Source of the DNA: Thermodesulfovibrionales bacterium
GTDB lineage: Bacteria; Nitrospirota; Thermodesulfovibrionia; Thermodesulfovibrionales; Dissulfurispiraceae
Direction of reading: 5' to 3'
Assembly: GCA_020062545.1 (NCBI GenBank)
Contig: JAGUWD010000009.1
Location: 124,001-188,000, forward strand
DNA: 64,000 nt
A program made the translations under genes and the position numbers. Of this stretch, positions 10,214-18,215 are shown piece after piece (the stretch's first letter is position 1; each line of letters starts with the position of its first letter). A model generated the notes under the pieces. That model worked only from the letters and a program-made list of their open reading frames with translations. It was not told the origin of the DNA and did not search any database.

Positions 10214-10753
10214 CTAAGGAAGTTTTTCCTTTTGAGCTTTATCGCCTCCACTCTTCCGCTCTATTAACAAGACCTTGCTGTTTTCGACTATGGAACGGTC
10301 ATCCTTCATAAAGTATATCATCTTAGTGCCTGTAACCACATTTTCACCCTCTGTTGCCTTCGGCTCTCCCGTGAATATAATCTTTTCTTCAGGCTCGGCA
10401 AAATAAGTGGCGAATTTGGATGTTACAACGCGTTCCCCCTTTATAAGCTTGACATTCCCCTCGGCATCGATCCGTTTAATATTACTGCTCCCCTTCTCTT
10501 CAGAATAATACACCAGCATCTTATCGGCAAACAGGGTCATCTCTCCCTTTCTTGCCACAACTGATTTCTCAAAGAGGGCGGTCTTGGCCTTATTATCTGC
10601 AGTCAGGATTTCCGAGGTTATGACAGTAGGTTCTTTCGATGCACTCTTTTTTTCCTGAGCAAAGGTTATATGGGCAATAGACAATAGACATAAAAAAATA
10701 AATATTCCTATAACCCATCGCCTATAGCCTATAGCCTGCTTTTTATTTCCCAT
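10214..10753 (-). CDS. lptA: LPS transport periplasmic protein LptA
   Basis: Periplasmic bridge protein of the OstA fold that carries LPS between LptC and LptD. The 179 residues comprise a signal peptide (hydrophobic WVIGIFIFLCLLSIAHITFA, cleavage after Ala near residue 33) and a beta-jellyroll region with the typical LTADNKAKTALFEKSVVARK and RIDAEGNVKLIKGERVVTSK. Residues 7-15 (AIGYRRWVI) come from a GGCTATAGGC-type repeat, so the signal-peptide n-region is repeat-derived. It overlaps the lptC stop by 11 bp. Confidence 0.9.
   Translation of the reverse strand: MGNKKQAIGYRRWVIGIFIFLCLLSIAHITFAQEKKSASKEPTVITSEILTADNKAKTALFEKSVVARKGEMTLFADKMLVYYSEEKGSSNIKRIDAEGNVKLIKGERVVTSKFATYFAEPEEKIIFTGEPKATEGENVVTGTKMIYFMKDDRSIVENSKVLLIERKSGGDKAQKEKLP
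10708..10745 (-). repeat. GGCTATAGGC-type repeat in the lptA signal peptide
   Basis: On the coding strand the sequence is GGCTATAGGCTATAGGCGAT followed by GGGTTATAGG, a degenerate 9-bp tandem repeat translated as AIGYRRWVIG. Related sequence occurs at 11311-11385 and 58681-58732. Confidence 0.8.
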
Positions 10754-11249
10754 AAAAAACCGCCTTTACATTTTTATTCAGTGTCGCCTTGTCGGTCGTT
10801 GCTGTCATAGCATCTCCTTCTGCAAAAAACCTCTTTCCCACAATCTGAACCTTTTTATCGGAAAGTATCTCGTTTTTAGAAGAATCCCAGAATAATGTGC
10901 TCGCCACAATTTCATAATCCCTGGTAAAGGCGTTTATATTTCCATCTATCTTCAGATTCCTGCTTTCAATATCATATATGCCGCCGTTGGATACAAGGGT
11001 AAGCTCTTTTTCAGGAAATATTATCTTCAGGTTATCGAGCTTTATATCATTGTTCGTTAAAAATACGGCTTTTTCAGAATTCAGTATCCACTTGACGAGT
11101 CCCGCCTTCTTCTGCGTAATGCTCACTTCATCCATATACGAATTATCGCCAAGACGCAATTTGATCTTCGCATCCTTTTCCTGGTTTAGATAAACTATCG
11201 ATACTGTCAAAAGCAAGATGGAAGAACAAACAAATAACAATTTCTTCAT
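10743..11249 (-). CDS. lptC: LPS export protein LptC
   Basis: Single-pass inner-membrane protein that takes LPS from LptBFG and hands it to LptA. The 168 residues have an N-terminal membrane anchor (LLFVCSSILLLTVSIVYL, residues 4-21) and a periplasmic OstA-like domain (LKIIFPEKELTLVSNGGIYD, LKIDGNINAFTRDYEIVAST). There is no Shine-Dalgarno; a TTTACA-17-TAAAAT promoter ends 7 nt before the ATG, so the mRNA should be leaderless or nearly so. Confidence 0.88.
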   Translation of the reverse strand: MKKLLFVCSSILLLTVSIVYLNQEKDAKIKLRLGDNSYMDEVSITQKKAGLVKWILNSEKAVFLTNNDIKLDNLKIIFPEKELTLVSNGGIYDIESRNLKIDGNINAFTRDYEIVASTLFWDSSKNEILSDKKVQIVGKRFFAEGDAMTATTDKATLNKNVKAVFYGK

Positions 11250-11256
11250 ATAATGA

Positions 11257-11285
11257 ATTTTACCACAGCATGGCTGTCTTGTAAA
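11257..11285 (-). promoter_or_regulatory. Promoter of the lptC-lptA-lptB-rpoN operon, with inverted repeat in the spacer
   Basis: Minus-strand -35 TTTACA (11280-11285), 17-bp spacer, -10 TAAAAT (11257-11262). The predicted start site falls on or next to the lptC ATG at 11249. The spacer holds the inverted repeat ACAGC-ATG-GCTGT (11265-11277), a possible operator. Confidence 0.55.
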
Positions 11286-11310
11286 GGCAAATTACATGCC
11301 AACTAACGAC

Positions 11311-11385
11311 AGGCAATAGACGATAGGCAACAGGCTATAAATGAAAGAATACCTATCGTCTATTGCCTATTGCCTGTCTCATTAC
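11311..11385. repeat. Inverted pair of AGGCAATAG-type repeats at the aroE 3' end
   Basis: Two arms of 17 bp match perfectly: 11311-11327 (AGGCAATAGACGATAGG) and 11352-11368 as its reverse complement, with a 24-bp loop. The right arm continues as further repeat units to 11385 and encodes the last residues of AroE (RQAIGNRR then stop). It may act as a transcript hairpin between aroE and lptC, but there is no T-run. Confidence 0.8.
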
Positions 11386-12189
11386 TTCCACAGGCGGTAT
11401 TATTCCTGTCCATATTTCAAAGGCAAATACCCCCTGCCACAAGAGCATCCCGAGGCCGTCCATTGTTTTACAGCCTATTTTATTAGCTTCGCGGAGAAGG
11501 GGAGTCTCTTTGTATATGAGGTCGCATACGACATGGCTGCTCTTAATCAAGGTAATATCTACAGGCATCGGGTCATCAGGCTTCAATCCGAGGGGTGTTG
11601 CATTTATAATAATGTCTATTCCAGAAAAAAAATCTTTATCCTTGACTGACCTTGCACCCGCAAGGGAAACATTCCATTTGAGTTTGTTAAGGTGCTCTTT
11701 TAATGAATTTGCCTTTTTATCGTCTACATCAAAAAGATGAACTTCCGATGCCTCTTTACAGAGATAATAGCCTATGGCGCGGGAAGCGCCTCCAGCACCG
11801 ACAATAAGGATTTTTTTACCCCTGATATCTATACCTGTCTCGGATAAAGACTGCATAAAGCCCTTGCCGTCTGTGTTGTAGCCTGTCAGTTTGCCATTAT
11901 CATTTTTTATAGTATTAACAGCGCCGATAAATGACGACTCTTCGCTGATTTCATCCAGAAAAGGTATAACATTTTCTTTATGGGGAACAGTAACATTTAC
12001 ACCGCTTAAACTTAATGCCCTGATGGCCTTCACTGCATCTCCTAATAAATCCGGTCTCACGGAAAAGGTCACATAGCAGTAATCAAGATTCAAATGCTCA
12101 AAGGCAGCATTGTGCATCGCGGGTGAAAGGCTGTGCTCCACGGGATAGCCGAAAAGCCCTGTTACCTTTGTTTTTCCGCTTATGTTCAT
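11353..12189 (-). CDS. aroE: Shikimate dehydrogenase (NADP+)
   Basis: Reduces 3-dehydroshikimate to shikimate in aromatic amino acid synthesis. The 278 residues carry the substrate motif FGYPVEHSLSPAMHNAAFEH, the catalytic lysine in NVTVPHKENV, the dinucleotide-binding GAGGASRAIGYYL and the C-terminal DGLGMLLWQGVFAFEIWTG. The last seven residues (QAIGNRR) are encoded by a repeat patch; the conserved fold ends just before. It lies about 100 bp upstream of lptC and 52 bp after the radical SAM gene. Confidence 0.96.
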   Translation of the reverse strand: MNISGKTKVTGLFGYPVEHSLSPAMHNAAFEHLNLDYCYVTFSVRPDLLGDAVKAIRALSLSGVNVTVPHKENVIPFLDEISEESSFIGAVNTIKNDNGKLTGYNTDGKGFMQSLSETGIDIRGKKILIVGAGGASRAIGYYLCKEASEVHLFDVDDKKANSLKEHLNKLKWNVSLAGARSVKDKDFFSGIDIIINATPLGLKPDDPMPVDITLIKSSHVVCDLIYKETPLLREANKIGCKTMDGLGMLLWQGVFAFEIWTGIIPPVEVMRQAIGNRR

Positions 12190-12232
12190 AAAACCTCCAG
12201 TTTAGATGATAAATGTAAGTGCTAACTTTAAA

Positions 12233-12260
12233 AGCCATGAGCTATGAACTATGAGCCATT
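12233..12260. repeat. CATGAGCTATGAAC-type repeat at the DUF512 gene 3' end
   Basis: GCCATGAGCTATGAACTATG and a following GAGCC form a 9-bp degenerate repeat across the stop codon. The same motif appears as an inverted pair at 31274-31328. Confidence 0.7.
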
Positions 12261-13543
12261 ATAGCGTCAACAAGACCCTTTGGTGTTGACTCGATAACCA
12301 CTGCCTTTACTCCGAGCACATCTTCGATATCCTGCCTCGATACATCGTCAAGAAACACATCATCCCCTTCCCGCATAACAACATCCGGGATAAGCAGAAC
12401 ATCGTCCTTCTTAACAATGCCCGATAAAGATTTAATCACGTCCCTTCCTGTGAGAAGTCCTGTCACCGTTACGCTTTGACCAAAAAATGCATTCTCCACA
12501 GACATTGCCTCTATACCGATTCCTTCCTTAACGAGCTTATCGATAAATCTCGAAAGATACGGATAAAAAGAAATGCCGGTAAAGGTGACAAACATCTTCT
12601 TTTTCGATGCACGCGGCGCCTTTATCCTCTTTGCCTGATGAAGGAAAACCGGCACCATGCCTACCCCGTTTTCTATCTGCGGGAGATCCCCATAATGTTC
12701 CAGCGGCGGGAATTGTATCTCTGCTTTTATATACAACTCGTCCGCTGCATATACAATATTGTCTCCATGTTTTCTCTTAAATCTGGACTGGAGTTTCTGG
12801 ATTGTCCCGATTGCCCTGGCCGCATCCTCCTTCTCCACCGGCCTTAGCACTTTCTTTCTGTGTGCCGTCATCCCAACAGGGACTACAGCTATGGATGCCA
12901 CGTATGGATAATATTTATAGAGGTCGGTTATGGTCTTTTCGAGGTTCTTGCCGTCATTATAACCCGGGCAAAGGACTATCTGGGTATGCATCCTTATTTT
13001 ATGCGAGGCAAGGGACTTTATTTCCCTCAGAATGTCAGAGGCGTTCGGATTACCGATCAGTTTGTTCCTTATCTCGGTATTGGTTGAATGTACAGAGATA
13101 TAAAGGGGGCTGAGCTTCTGCTCCACTATCCTCTTTTTATCCGCATCCGAAAGATTAGTCATGGTAATGTAGTTGCCATAGAGGAAAGACATCCTGTAAT
13201 CTTCATCCTTGATATACAGGGGTCTCCTCAATCCCCGTGGAAGCTGGGCAACAAAACAGAATATGCAGTTGTTTCTGCATGTCTTAATCTTAAATGGCTT
13301 AAGCACGATACCAAATCCGGAGTAACCTGCCTCATCCATTTGCATAGTAACCGTCACCTTTTCTTTGTTTCTCTGTATGAGGAAGCTTGCCACTGGTTCA
13401 TCGCCGTAAAACAGCAGGTCTATTTCGTCCCTGACCTTATGGCCGTTTACAGCAATAAGTCTGTCTCCGGCCCGCAGGCCTGCCTTTTCTGCAATGCTCC
13501 CCTTTTCTATCTCCTCAATTTCTATACCGTAGCTATTTTTCAC
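12242..13543 (-). CDS. PDZ / radical SAM / DUF512 protein
   Basis: Family found widely in anaerobic and photosynthetic bacteria; its reaction is not established as far as I know. Order of domains in 433 residues: PDZ-like N-terminus (residues 5-60, IEKGSIAEKAGLRAGDRLIA), a radical-SAM-type cluster C89-x3-C93-x2-C96 in KTCRNNCIFCFVAQLP, then the DUF512 region (about 230-433). The C-terminal MAHSS is encoded by a GGCTCATAG-type repeat patch (12233-12260), so the extreme end is not conserved sequence. It is 24 bp after pgsA in the same direction. Confidence 0.9.
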   Translation of the reverse strand: MKNSYGIEIEEIEKGSIAEKAGLRAGDRLIAVNGHKVRDEIDLLFYGDEPVASFLIQRNKEKVTVTMQMDEAGYSGFGIVLKPFKIKTCRNNCIFCFVAQLPRGLRRPLYIKDEDYRMSFLYGNYITMTNLSDADKKRIVEQKLSPLYISVHSTNTEIRNKLIGNPNASDILREIKSLASHKIRMHTQIVLCPGYNDGKNLEKTITDLYKYYPYVASIAVVPVGMTAHRKKVLRPVEKEDAARAIGTIQKLQSRFKRKHGDNIVYAADELYIKAEIQFPPLEHYGDLPQIENGVGMVPVFLHQAKRIKAPRASKKKMFVTFTGISFYPYLSRFIDKLVKEGIGIEAMSVENAFFGQSVTVTGLLTGRDVIKSLSGIVKKDDVLLIPDVVMREGDDVFLDDVSRQDIEDVLGVKAVVIESTPKGLVDAIMAHSS

Positions 13544-13567
13544 TTGCCTGTTCTATCACATCCCCTT

Positions 13568-14104
13568 TTACATAGCTGACTGCTTCAACCCTTTATAGAT
13601 ATACTGTATTCCGGAAGCAATCGTTAATACTGCAACCGTCCAGAACATCAAGCCTGCAGGAGGTGGAATATAATTCACATTGATAGACAAAAGCGTATAT
13701 GCAATTAGTATCAACTGCGATGCAATGGCTGCCTTGCCAATTATTGACGGCTCTATCTTTGTTATGTGTGCAGACAGATACAACAAAATCCATCCCAGCA
13801 CCACGATCACATCGCGGCTTATAACGGTTATGGTCAGCCACAACGGTATCCAGTCATAAACAGAAAAGAGTATAAATGATGTCACAAGAAGTAATTTATC
13901 TGCAAGGGGGTCGAGGAATGCCCCAAGTTTTGTCTTCTGTTTTGTCACCCTCGCCATGAGACCGTCAAATGCATCGGAAACAGCGGCAAATATAAATAGA
14001 AACAATGCATAATCGTATCTCTTATAAATCAGCGCAGTTACAAAAACAGGGATTATAACGATCCTGATAAATGTAATGATATTGGGGATATTGACAACAT
14101 TCAT
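13568..14104 (-). CDS. pgsA: CDP-diacylglycerol-glycerol-3-phosphate phosphatidyltransferase
   Basis: Integral membrane enzyme making phosphatidylglycerol phosphate. The 178 residues contain the complete CDP-alcohol phosphotransferase signature: D44-x2-D47-G48-x2-A51-R52-x8-G61-x3-D65-x3-D69 (DAFDGLMAR ... GAFLDPLADK). Several hydrophobic helices surround it. The N-terminal NVVNIPNIITFIRIVIIPVF is characteristic of PgsA rather than of phosphatidylserine synthase. Confidence 0.93.
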   Translation of the reverse strand: MNVVNIPNIITFIRIVIIPVFVTALIYKRYDYALFLFIFAAVSDAFDGLMARVTKQKTKLGAFLDPLADKLLLVTSFILFSVYDWIPLWLTITVISRDVIVVLGWILLYLSAHITKIEPSIIGKAAIASQLILIAYTLLSINVNYIPPPAGLMFWTVAVLTIASGIQYIYKGLKQSAM

Positions 14105-14108
14105 GGCA

Positions 14109-14150
14109 TCAAAATAGTTTTGAGTTAAGAGTTATGAGTTCAGAGTTTAA
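14109..14150. repeat. GAGTTA-type repeat between the TPR gene and pgsA
   Basis: GAGTTAAGAGTTATGAGTTC followed by AGAGTTTAA, in the 58-bp spacer. It is closely similar to the in-frame insert of rsmB (17070-17098) and to 32283-32306. Confidence 0.75.
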
Positions 14151-14162
14151 CATATTAAAATC

Positions 14163-15260
14163 TCATGGCATATTAAATGGAATGCCTGTGAAATCCAGAT
14201 TAATACCAAGTCTTTTATAACATGAAACCCGGCCATTGTCCCCTGACCCTTGACCTTGCATGTGGTTCAAAAGCATTTGAGAATGACACCTCTCGAGCTT
14301 AAAATTATGCCTTTCAGCGTTATGCATGGCAGAGGAGAGCCTCTTTTCTGCAAGACTATTTCTACCCTCCATAAATTCTATCTCTCCGAGAGTCAGATCA
14401 CAATATATTATTCCTCTTGGGTCCTTTGTCTTCTTGAAGTTCTTCAGCGCACCTTTTACATAGAGTCGAGCATTAACAGAGTCCCTTTTCATCTTGTATA
14501 CATTGGCAAGGCTCCAGAGCGTATAGGAATAGCTGACAACATCCCCTATCTCTTCATAAAGTGCTGTTGCCTTTTCAAAATGTCTTAAGGCATCCTTGTA
14601 ATTGCAAAGCATCCTGTAGGCATTGCCGATGCCGCAGTGGGAATAGGCAATACCGAATTTGTCTTTGAGATTCCTGAATGTCTCGTTTGCCTGTTTATAG
14701 TAATTCAATGACTCCTTAAATTTGCCTGCAATCCTGTGTGTGCCACCAAGTCCGCACAATGAATAAGCCACTCCCGATGTATCTTTTGCACTTGAAAATA
14801 TACTCTTTGATTCGTTGAATTTTTTAATAGCCCTTGCAATATCGCCAGCAACCCTTAAGGCTCCTGCCTCTGCCCATAAAGAAAATGCGCCCCCCCTCCT
14901 GTCCTTCTCTTTCTCATAAATCTTTCTTGCGGTAGATATAAACTTTATGGCATCCTTCCACATTCCCATTGCCCGAAAAGACAAACCCATTCCCACCATG
15001 CAGTCAGCAGCAGTCAACTTATTCCCCAATGCCTCTGATACCTCCAGTGCATCCTCGTAATTCTTCGCAGCCATATCAAAGTTTCCTGTCATCCTGTATA
15101 TATCGGCCATGGCAATTGTGGAATCGAGCGCGCCATCGAGGATACCGTGCCTCTTGCTGATCAAAAGCGCCTTTTTAAAAAGCATAAGGGAATCTTTATA
15201 CTCAGCTTTCTCCCTCAATATCTCGGCTTGCCTGATTAATTCATATATCCTGTCTTCCAT
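14163..15260 (-). CDS. Tetratricopeptide repeat protein, cytoplasmic
   Basis: 365 residues made almost entirely of TPR units of 40-residue spacing, of the type seen in Rap/LGN-like proteins (for example GMGLSFRAMGMWKDAIKFIS, GLGGTHRIAGKFKESLNYYK, GIGNAYRMLCNYKDALRHFE). No signal peptide or enzymatic domain is visible, so it should act as a cytoplasmic protein-protein scaffold. It sits 3 bp downstream of rpe. The partner is unknown. Confidence 0.75.
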   Translation of the reverse strand: MEDRIYELIRQAEILREKAEYKDSLMLFKKALLISKRHGILDGALDSTIAMADIYRMTGNFDMAAKNYEDALEVSEALGNKLTAADCMVGMGLSFRAMGMWKDAIKFISTARKIYEKEKDRRGGAFSLWAEAGALRVAGDIARAIKKFNESKSIFSSAKDTSGVAYSLCGLGGTHRIAGKFKESLNYYKQANETFRNLKDKFGIAYSHCGIGNAYRMLCNYKDALRHFEKATALYEEIGDVVSYSYTLWSLANVYKMKRDSVNARLYVKGALKNFKKTKDPRGIIYCDLTLGEIEFMEGRNSLAEKRLSSAMHNAERHNFKLERCHSQMLLNHMQGQGSGDNGRVSCYKRLGINLDFTGIPFNMP

Positions 15261-15263
15261 ATC

Positions 15264-15917
15264 TTATTTCAACATCTCCCTCAGCCGTTTCATTAAGACC
15301 CCATAATCCTCTGAATTGAAAAATGCAGAGCCCATAACAAGGATATCAGCACCAGCAGATGCAATTTCCTTTGCATTGTCGGGTTTTACTCCCCCGTCCA
15401 CTTCTATAGGGATATTTAATCCCCTTTCATTGATCAGGTTTTTTAATGTCTTTATCTTGTCGAGCACGCATGTTATGAATTCCTGCCCGCCAAAACCAGG
15501 ATTGACCGACATCAAGAGCACCATATCAATATCCGTCAGTATATGATCAAGGCTCCATATTGGTGTGGCCGGATTCAAAGACACTCCTGCCTTTACACCG
15601 CTCTCCTTTATCCACTGGATAGTCCTGTGAAGATGAACAGATGTCTCCACATGTACAGTGATATAATCTGCACCTGCCTTAATAAAGTCCCTCAAGAACT
15701 TATCTGGCTCCTCTATCATCAGATGCACATCAAGGGGCAGGGTGGTTGTTCTCCTTATTGCCTCAACAAATGCAGGGCCGATAGTGATATTCGGAACAAA
15801 ATGTCCGTCCATTATATCCAGGTGAAGCATGTCGGCACCGGCAGCCTCAGCAGCCTTTATCTCTTCGCCGAGTCTCATAAAATCAGCCGATAATATTGAC
15901 GGGGCAATCTTTATCAT
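15264..15917 (-). CDS. rpe: Ribulose-phosphate 3-epimerase
   Basis: Interconverts ribulose 5-phosphate and xylulose 5-phosphate in the pentose phosphate pathway. TIM-barrel motifs: IAPSILSADFMRLGEEIKAA, the metal-binding HLDIMDGHFVPNITIGP, DVHLMIEEPD, MSVNPGFGGQEF and VDGGVKPDN. I start at the ATG at 15917, which has AGGAGGAAGG directly upstream, giving 217 residues; the in-frame ATG at 15938 lies before that Shine-Dalgarno. It overlaps the end of the PASTA gene only if the longer start is used. Confidence 0.96.
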   Translation of the reverse strand: MIKIAPSILSADFMRLGEEIKAAEAAGADMLHLDIMDGHFVPNITIGPAFVEAIRRTTTLPLDVHLMIEEPDKFLRDFIKAGADYITVHVETSVHLHRTIQWIKESGVKAGVSLNPATPIWSLDHILTDIDMVLLMSVNPGFGGQEFITCVLDKIKTLKNLINERGLNIPIEVDGGVKPDNAKEIASAGADILVMGSAFFNSEDYGVLMKRLREMLK

Positions 15918-15927
15918 CCTTCCTCCT

Positions 15928-16437
15928 CTATTTTTCAAAGTCCCCTAAACTTACAATCACACTGAAATTATCTCCGCCCTTTTCGTTAGTCTCGGGTCTT
16001 TGTGCAAGTATTATATTTTTTACTACTTTATCCGAATGAATGTACAGTACCTTGCCGATTCTTATGCCTTTTTCTTTTAGTATGGCCTCTGCAGCCTCAA
16101 GGGGCTGTCCCACAACATCAGGGACATACCTGACCTTTGGTCCTTTGCTCAGTACAACCCTTATCTCCCTTCCCTCTTTTACGCTGTTCTTTGGAGGTAT
16201 ATCCTGGCGTATTATATACCCTTGTGGTATATACGAATCATAGTCTTCTCCTTCAAGCCTTATATACAGACCCTTTTTTCTAAGCATATCATTGGCATCA
16301 ACCATACCCTTGCCCCTGAGGTCAGGCACAGTAACAGTTCTGCTGAAGCTCAGCAGTTTAAAGGTAAGATGGCCTGAAAGCATTCCGATGACGAATATGG
16401 CGATTATGTAGAGCGGTATCTTTATTAATTTATTCAT
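15928..16437 (-). CDS. Membrane-anchored protein with two PASTA domains
   Basis: 169 residues: short cytoplasmic tail, one membrane helix (IPLYIIAIFVIGMLSGHLTF, residues 7-26), then two PASTA repeats outside the membrane (TVPDLRGKGMVDANDMLRKK at about 36 and YVPDVVGQPLEAAEAILKEK at about 104). PASTA domains bind peptidoglycan or beta-lactam-like ligands in kinases and PBPs; there is no kinase domain here. The rsmB-PASTA-rpe order is recurrent in Deltaproteobacteria and Nitrospirota from what I know. It overlaps rsmB by 4 bp. Confidence 0.88.
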   Translation of the reverse strand: MNKLIKIPLYIIAIFVIGMLSGHLTFKLLSFSRTVTVPDLRGKGMVDANDMLRKKGLYIRLEGEDYDSYIPQGYIIRQDIPPKNSVKEGREIRVVLSKGPKVRYVPDVVGQPLEAAEAILKEKGIRIGKVLYIHSDKVVKNIILAQRPETNEKGGDNFSVIVSLGDFEK

Positions 16438-17747
16438 CCGATCCTTTTCAGTCTTGCAGCAAAGAAGCCGTCCATATTATGCCTGTGAGGAAATGTCCTG
16501 TAAAATACATGCCCTTCTTGATCCAGAACCTCAAAAGGCTTCAGGAAATCATGGTCTCCCTCTATAATACTAAATTCAGGGTTGTTGTGTAAAAATTCCT
16601 TGATGACCTCCTCCCCCTCTTCCGGCTCTGTGGAGCATACAGAATATACCATAATGCCGCCTGTCTTAAGAAACCGCGATACTGCCCTGAGCATATCAAG
16701 CTGATTTTCCTTATATCCGATAATGTCCTTTTTTGTGTGCCTGTATTTTACATCAGGATTCCTCCTGATTACACCAATAGATGAGCATGGGGCGTCAAGG
16801 AGGATTCTGTCAAATCTTCCAGCATCAAGGGATTTTACATCGCCGTGAATAACTCTGATCGATCTTAAGCCGAGCCTCGAAATATTCTCCTTCAATTGCT
16901 CTATCCTCTTGTATTCTGACTCTACCGCTATTATTTCTCCGCTATCTTCCATCATCTGTGCAATGTGTGTTGTCTTTCCTCCCGGCGCAGCGCAGGCGTC
17001 CAGAACTCTTCCATGAGGCAATGGATTTAAAAGATATGTTACAAGCTGTGCAGCCTCGTCCTGAACAAATAAGTTATGAGTTAAGAGTTCGGAGTTTAAA
17101 GCTGCGGGAAATTCTTTTAGAACAATCCCAACCGGCGAAAATTCTGCAGGATAAGCCTCTATGCCCTTTTCGGCAAATTTCTTTAACATTTCTTCTCTCT
17201 TTTCTGCGCTCTCTGCCCTCAAAACAACAGGCGGCATCCTGTTATTCGCCTCTGCGAGCTTTAATGCCTCATCGAATCCGAACCTCTTAATCCACTGCTT
17301 TACAAGCCATCGGGGATGGGATGTAGTAACGGATATATATTCAACAGGCTTATCTTTAGGAGGGTCTTTTATCTCGTCTTTATGCCTCAGAAAATTTCTT
17401 AACACCGCATTTATCAATGCCCTTTTACCCTGGTTGAACCTTTCGAGATTCACAGCCTCATCCACAACAGCCCATTCAGGCACGCGCATGTATTTAAGCT
17501 GATAAACAGCAGACCTGAGATTATTTAATGTATTCGGAGAAAGACCCGAAGGCTTTTTCAAAAAATCCTTGAGCATATAGTCGAGATAATCCCTGTATCT
17601 CAAAACGCCATAAACAATCTCCATCAGGAATGCCCTGTCTCTTTTATCCAGATCACCGGACAATTCATCAAGAGCTTCTTTGGGTTTTATCCCTTTATTG
17701 AAGATTTTATTAAGTGCTGTTACTGCTATCTGGCGGGTAGAGGGCAT
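16434..17747 (-). CDS. rsmB: 16S rRNA m5C967 methyltransferase, with repeat insert
   Basis: Methylates C967 of 16S rRNA using SAM. The 437 residues have an N-terminal NusB-like RNA-binding domain (1-140), SAM motif VLDACAAPGGKTTHIAQMM, and the two catalytic cysteines in DAPCSSIGVIRRNPD and YSVCSTEPEEGE. Between the domains, where relatives have a short loop before the VQDEAAQ motif, this protein has LNSELLTHNL encoded by a GAGTTA-type repeat (17070-17098). The frame stays open, so the enzyme is likely functional. Confidence 0.94.
   Translation of the reverse strand: MPSTRQIAVTALNKIFNKGIKPKEALDELSGDLDKRDRAFLMEIVYGVLRYRDYLDYMLKDFLKKPSGLSPNTLNNLRSAVYQLKYMRVPEWAVVDEAVNLERFNQGKRALINAVLRNFLRHKDEIKDPPKDKPVEYISVTTSHPRWLVKQWIKRFGFDEALKLAEANNRMPPVVLRAESAEKREEMLKKFAEKGIEAYPAEFSPVGIVLKEFPAALNSELLTHNLFVQDEAAQLVTYLLNPLPHGRVLDACAAPGGKTTHIAQMMEDSGEIIAVESEYKRIEQLKENISRLGLRSIRVIHGDVKSLDAGRFDRILLDAPCSSIGVIRRNPDVKYRHTKKDIIGYKENQLDMLRAVSRFLKTGGIMVYSVCSTEPEEGEEVIKEFLHNNPEFSIIEGDHDFLKPFEVLDQEGHVFYRTFPHRHNMDGFFAARLKRIG
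17070..17098 (-). repeat. In-frame GAGTTA-type repeat inside rsmB
   Basis: The plus-strand sequence AAGTTATGAGTTAAGAGTTC and GGAGTTT reads on the minus strand as LNSELLTHNL in RsmB. It is nearly identical to intergenic patches at 14109-14150 and 32283-32306. Confidence 0.85.
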
Positions 17748-17775
17748 AGGGTTTTAATAAATGTGCCTGTCGGAT

Positions 17776-17874
17776 TTATTCGCCATGCCGCTGTTCATTC
17801 AAAAAATCTTTAATAAAATTGCGCTTGCTGTGCATCAAAAGAAGGATTTCTGCGGGCTTTGACCACTTTACCAC
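17776..17874 (-). pseudogene. Remnant of a ParE/RelE-type toxin gene
   Basis: A GTG overlaps the stop of the small antitoxin-like gene (GTGGTAA) and opens a 32-codon frame, VVKWSKPAEILLLMHSKRNF and 12 more residues. The start resembles the KWTKPA beginning of ParE/RelE toxins, which are about 90-100 residues, but the similarity fades after six residues and the frame stops. I read this as a truncated or frameshifted toxin. It could instead be a short chance frame. Confidence 0.35.
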
Positions 17875-18047
17875 AACTGCATTTCTCTTTTTAAATCTTC
17901 GATTGAATACGATTCGCCGCGCTCTACGGCCTCTCTGCCTTTCTTGACCTTATCAACAACATAAAGCCCATACATTATGTCGTCAAGCTTAGAGGTTTCC
18001 GGCAATCTCGAAATCGCCTTGATTGCTTCTTGTTTTAAGGTTTCCAT
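17868..18047 (-). CDS. Small antitoxin-like protein
   Basis: 59 residues: METLKQEAIKAISRLPETSK ... YSIEDLKREMQLW. The start follows a strong AGGAGG. Length, the helical N-terminus (LPETSKLDDIMYGLYVVDKV) and the terminal SIEDLKREMQ(x)W match antitoxins that pair with ParE/RelE toxins. The expected toxin gene overlaps its stop but is decayed (17776-17874), so this would be an orphan antitoxin. The assignment rests on pattern and position only. Confidence 0.6.
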   Translation of the reverse strand: METLKQEAIKAISRLPETSKLDDIMYGLYVVDKVKKGREAVERGESYSIEDLKREMQLW

Positions 18048-18215
18048 ATCAGCACCTCCTCCTGCTCTGCCTTATCTCTATTTTATCATTTTTACAATTT
18101 TCCGGCTTCCCATTCTGCTTAGGCAACTCAATTAAACTCAGCAGCGCGCGGGAGGCATGGGGCAATCGGGGTATTCTCTAACGGGATGAAAAATGTGCAT
18201 GGCGGATTTATTTCA

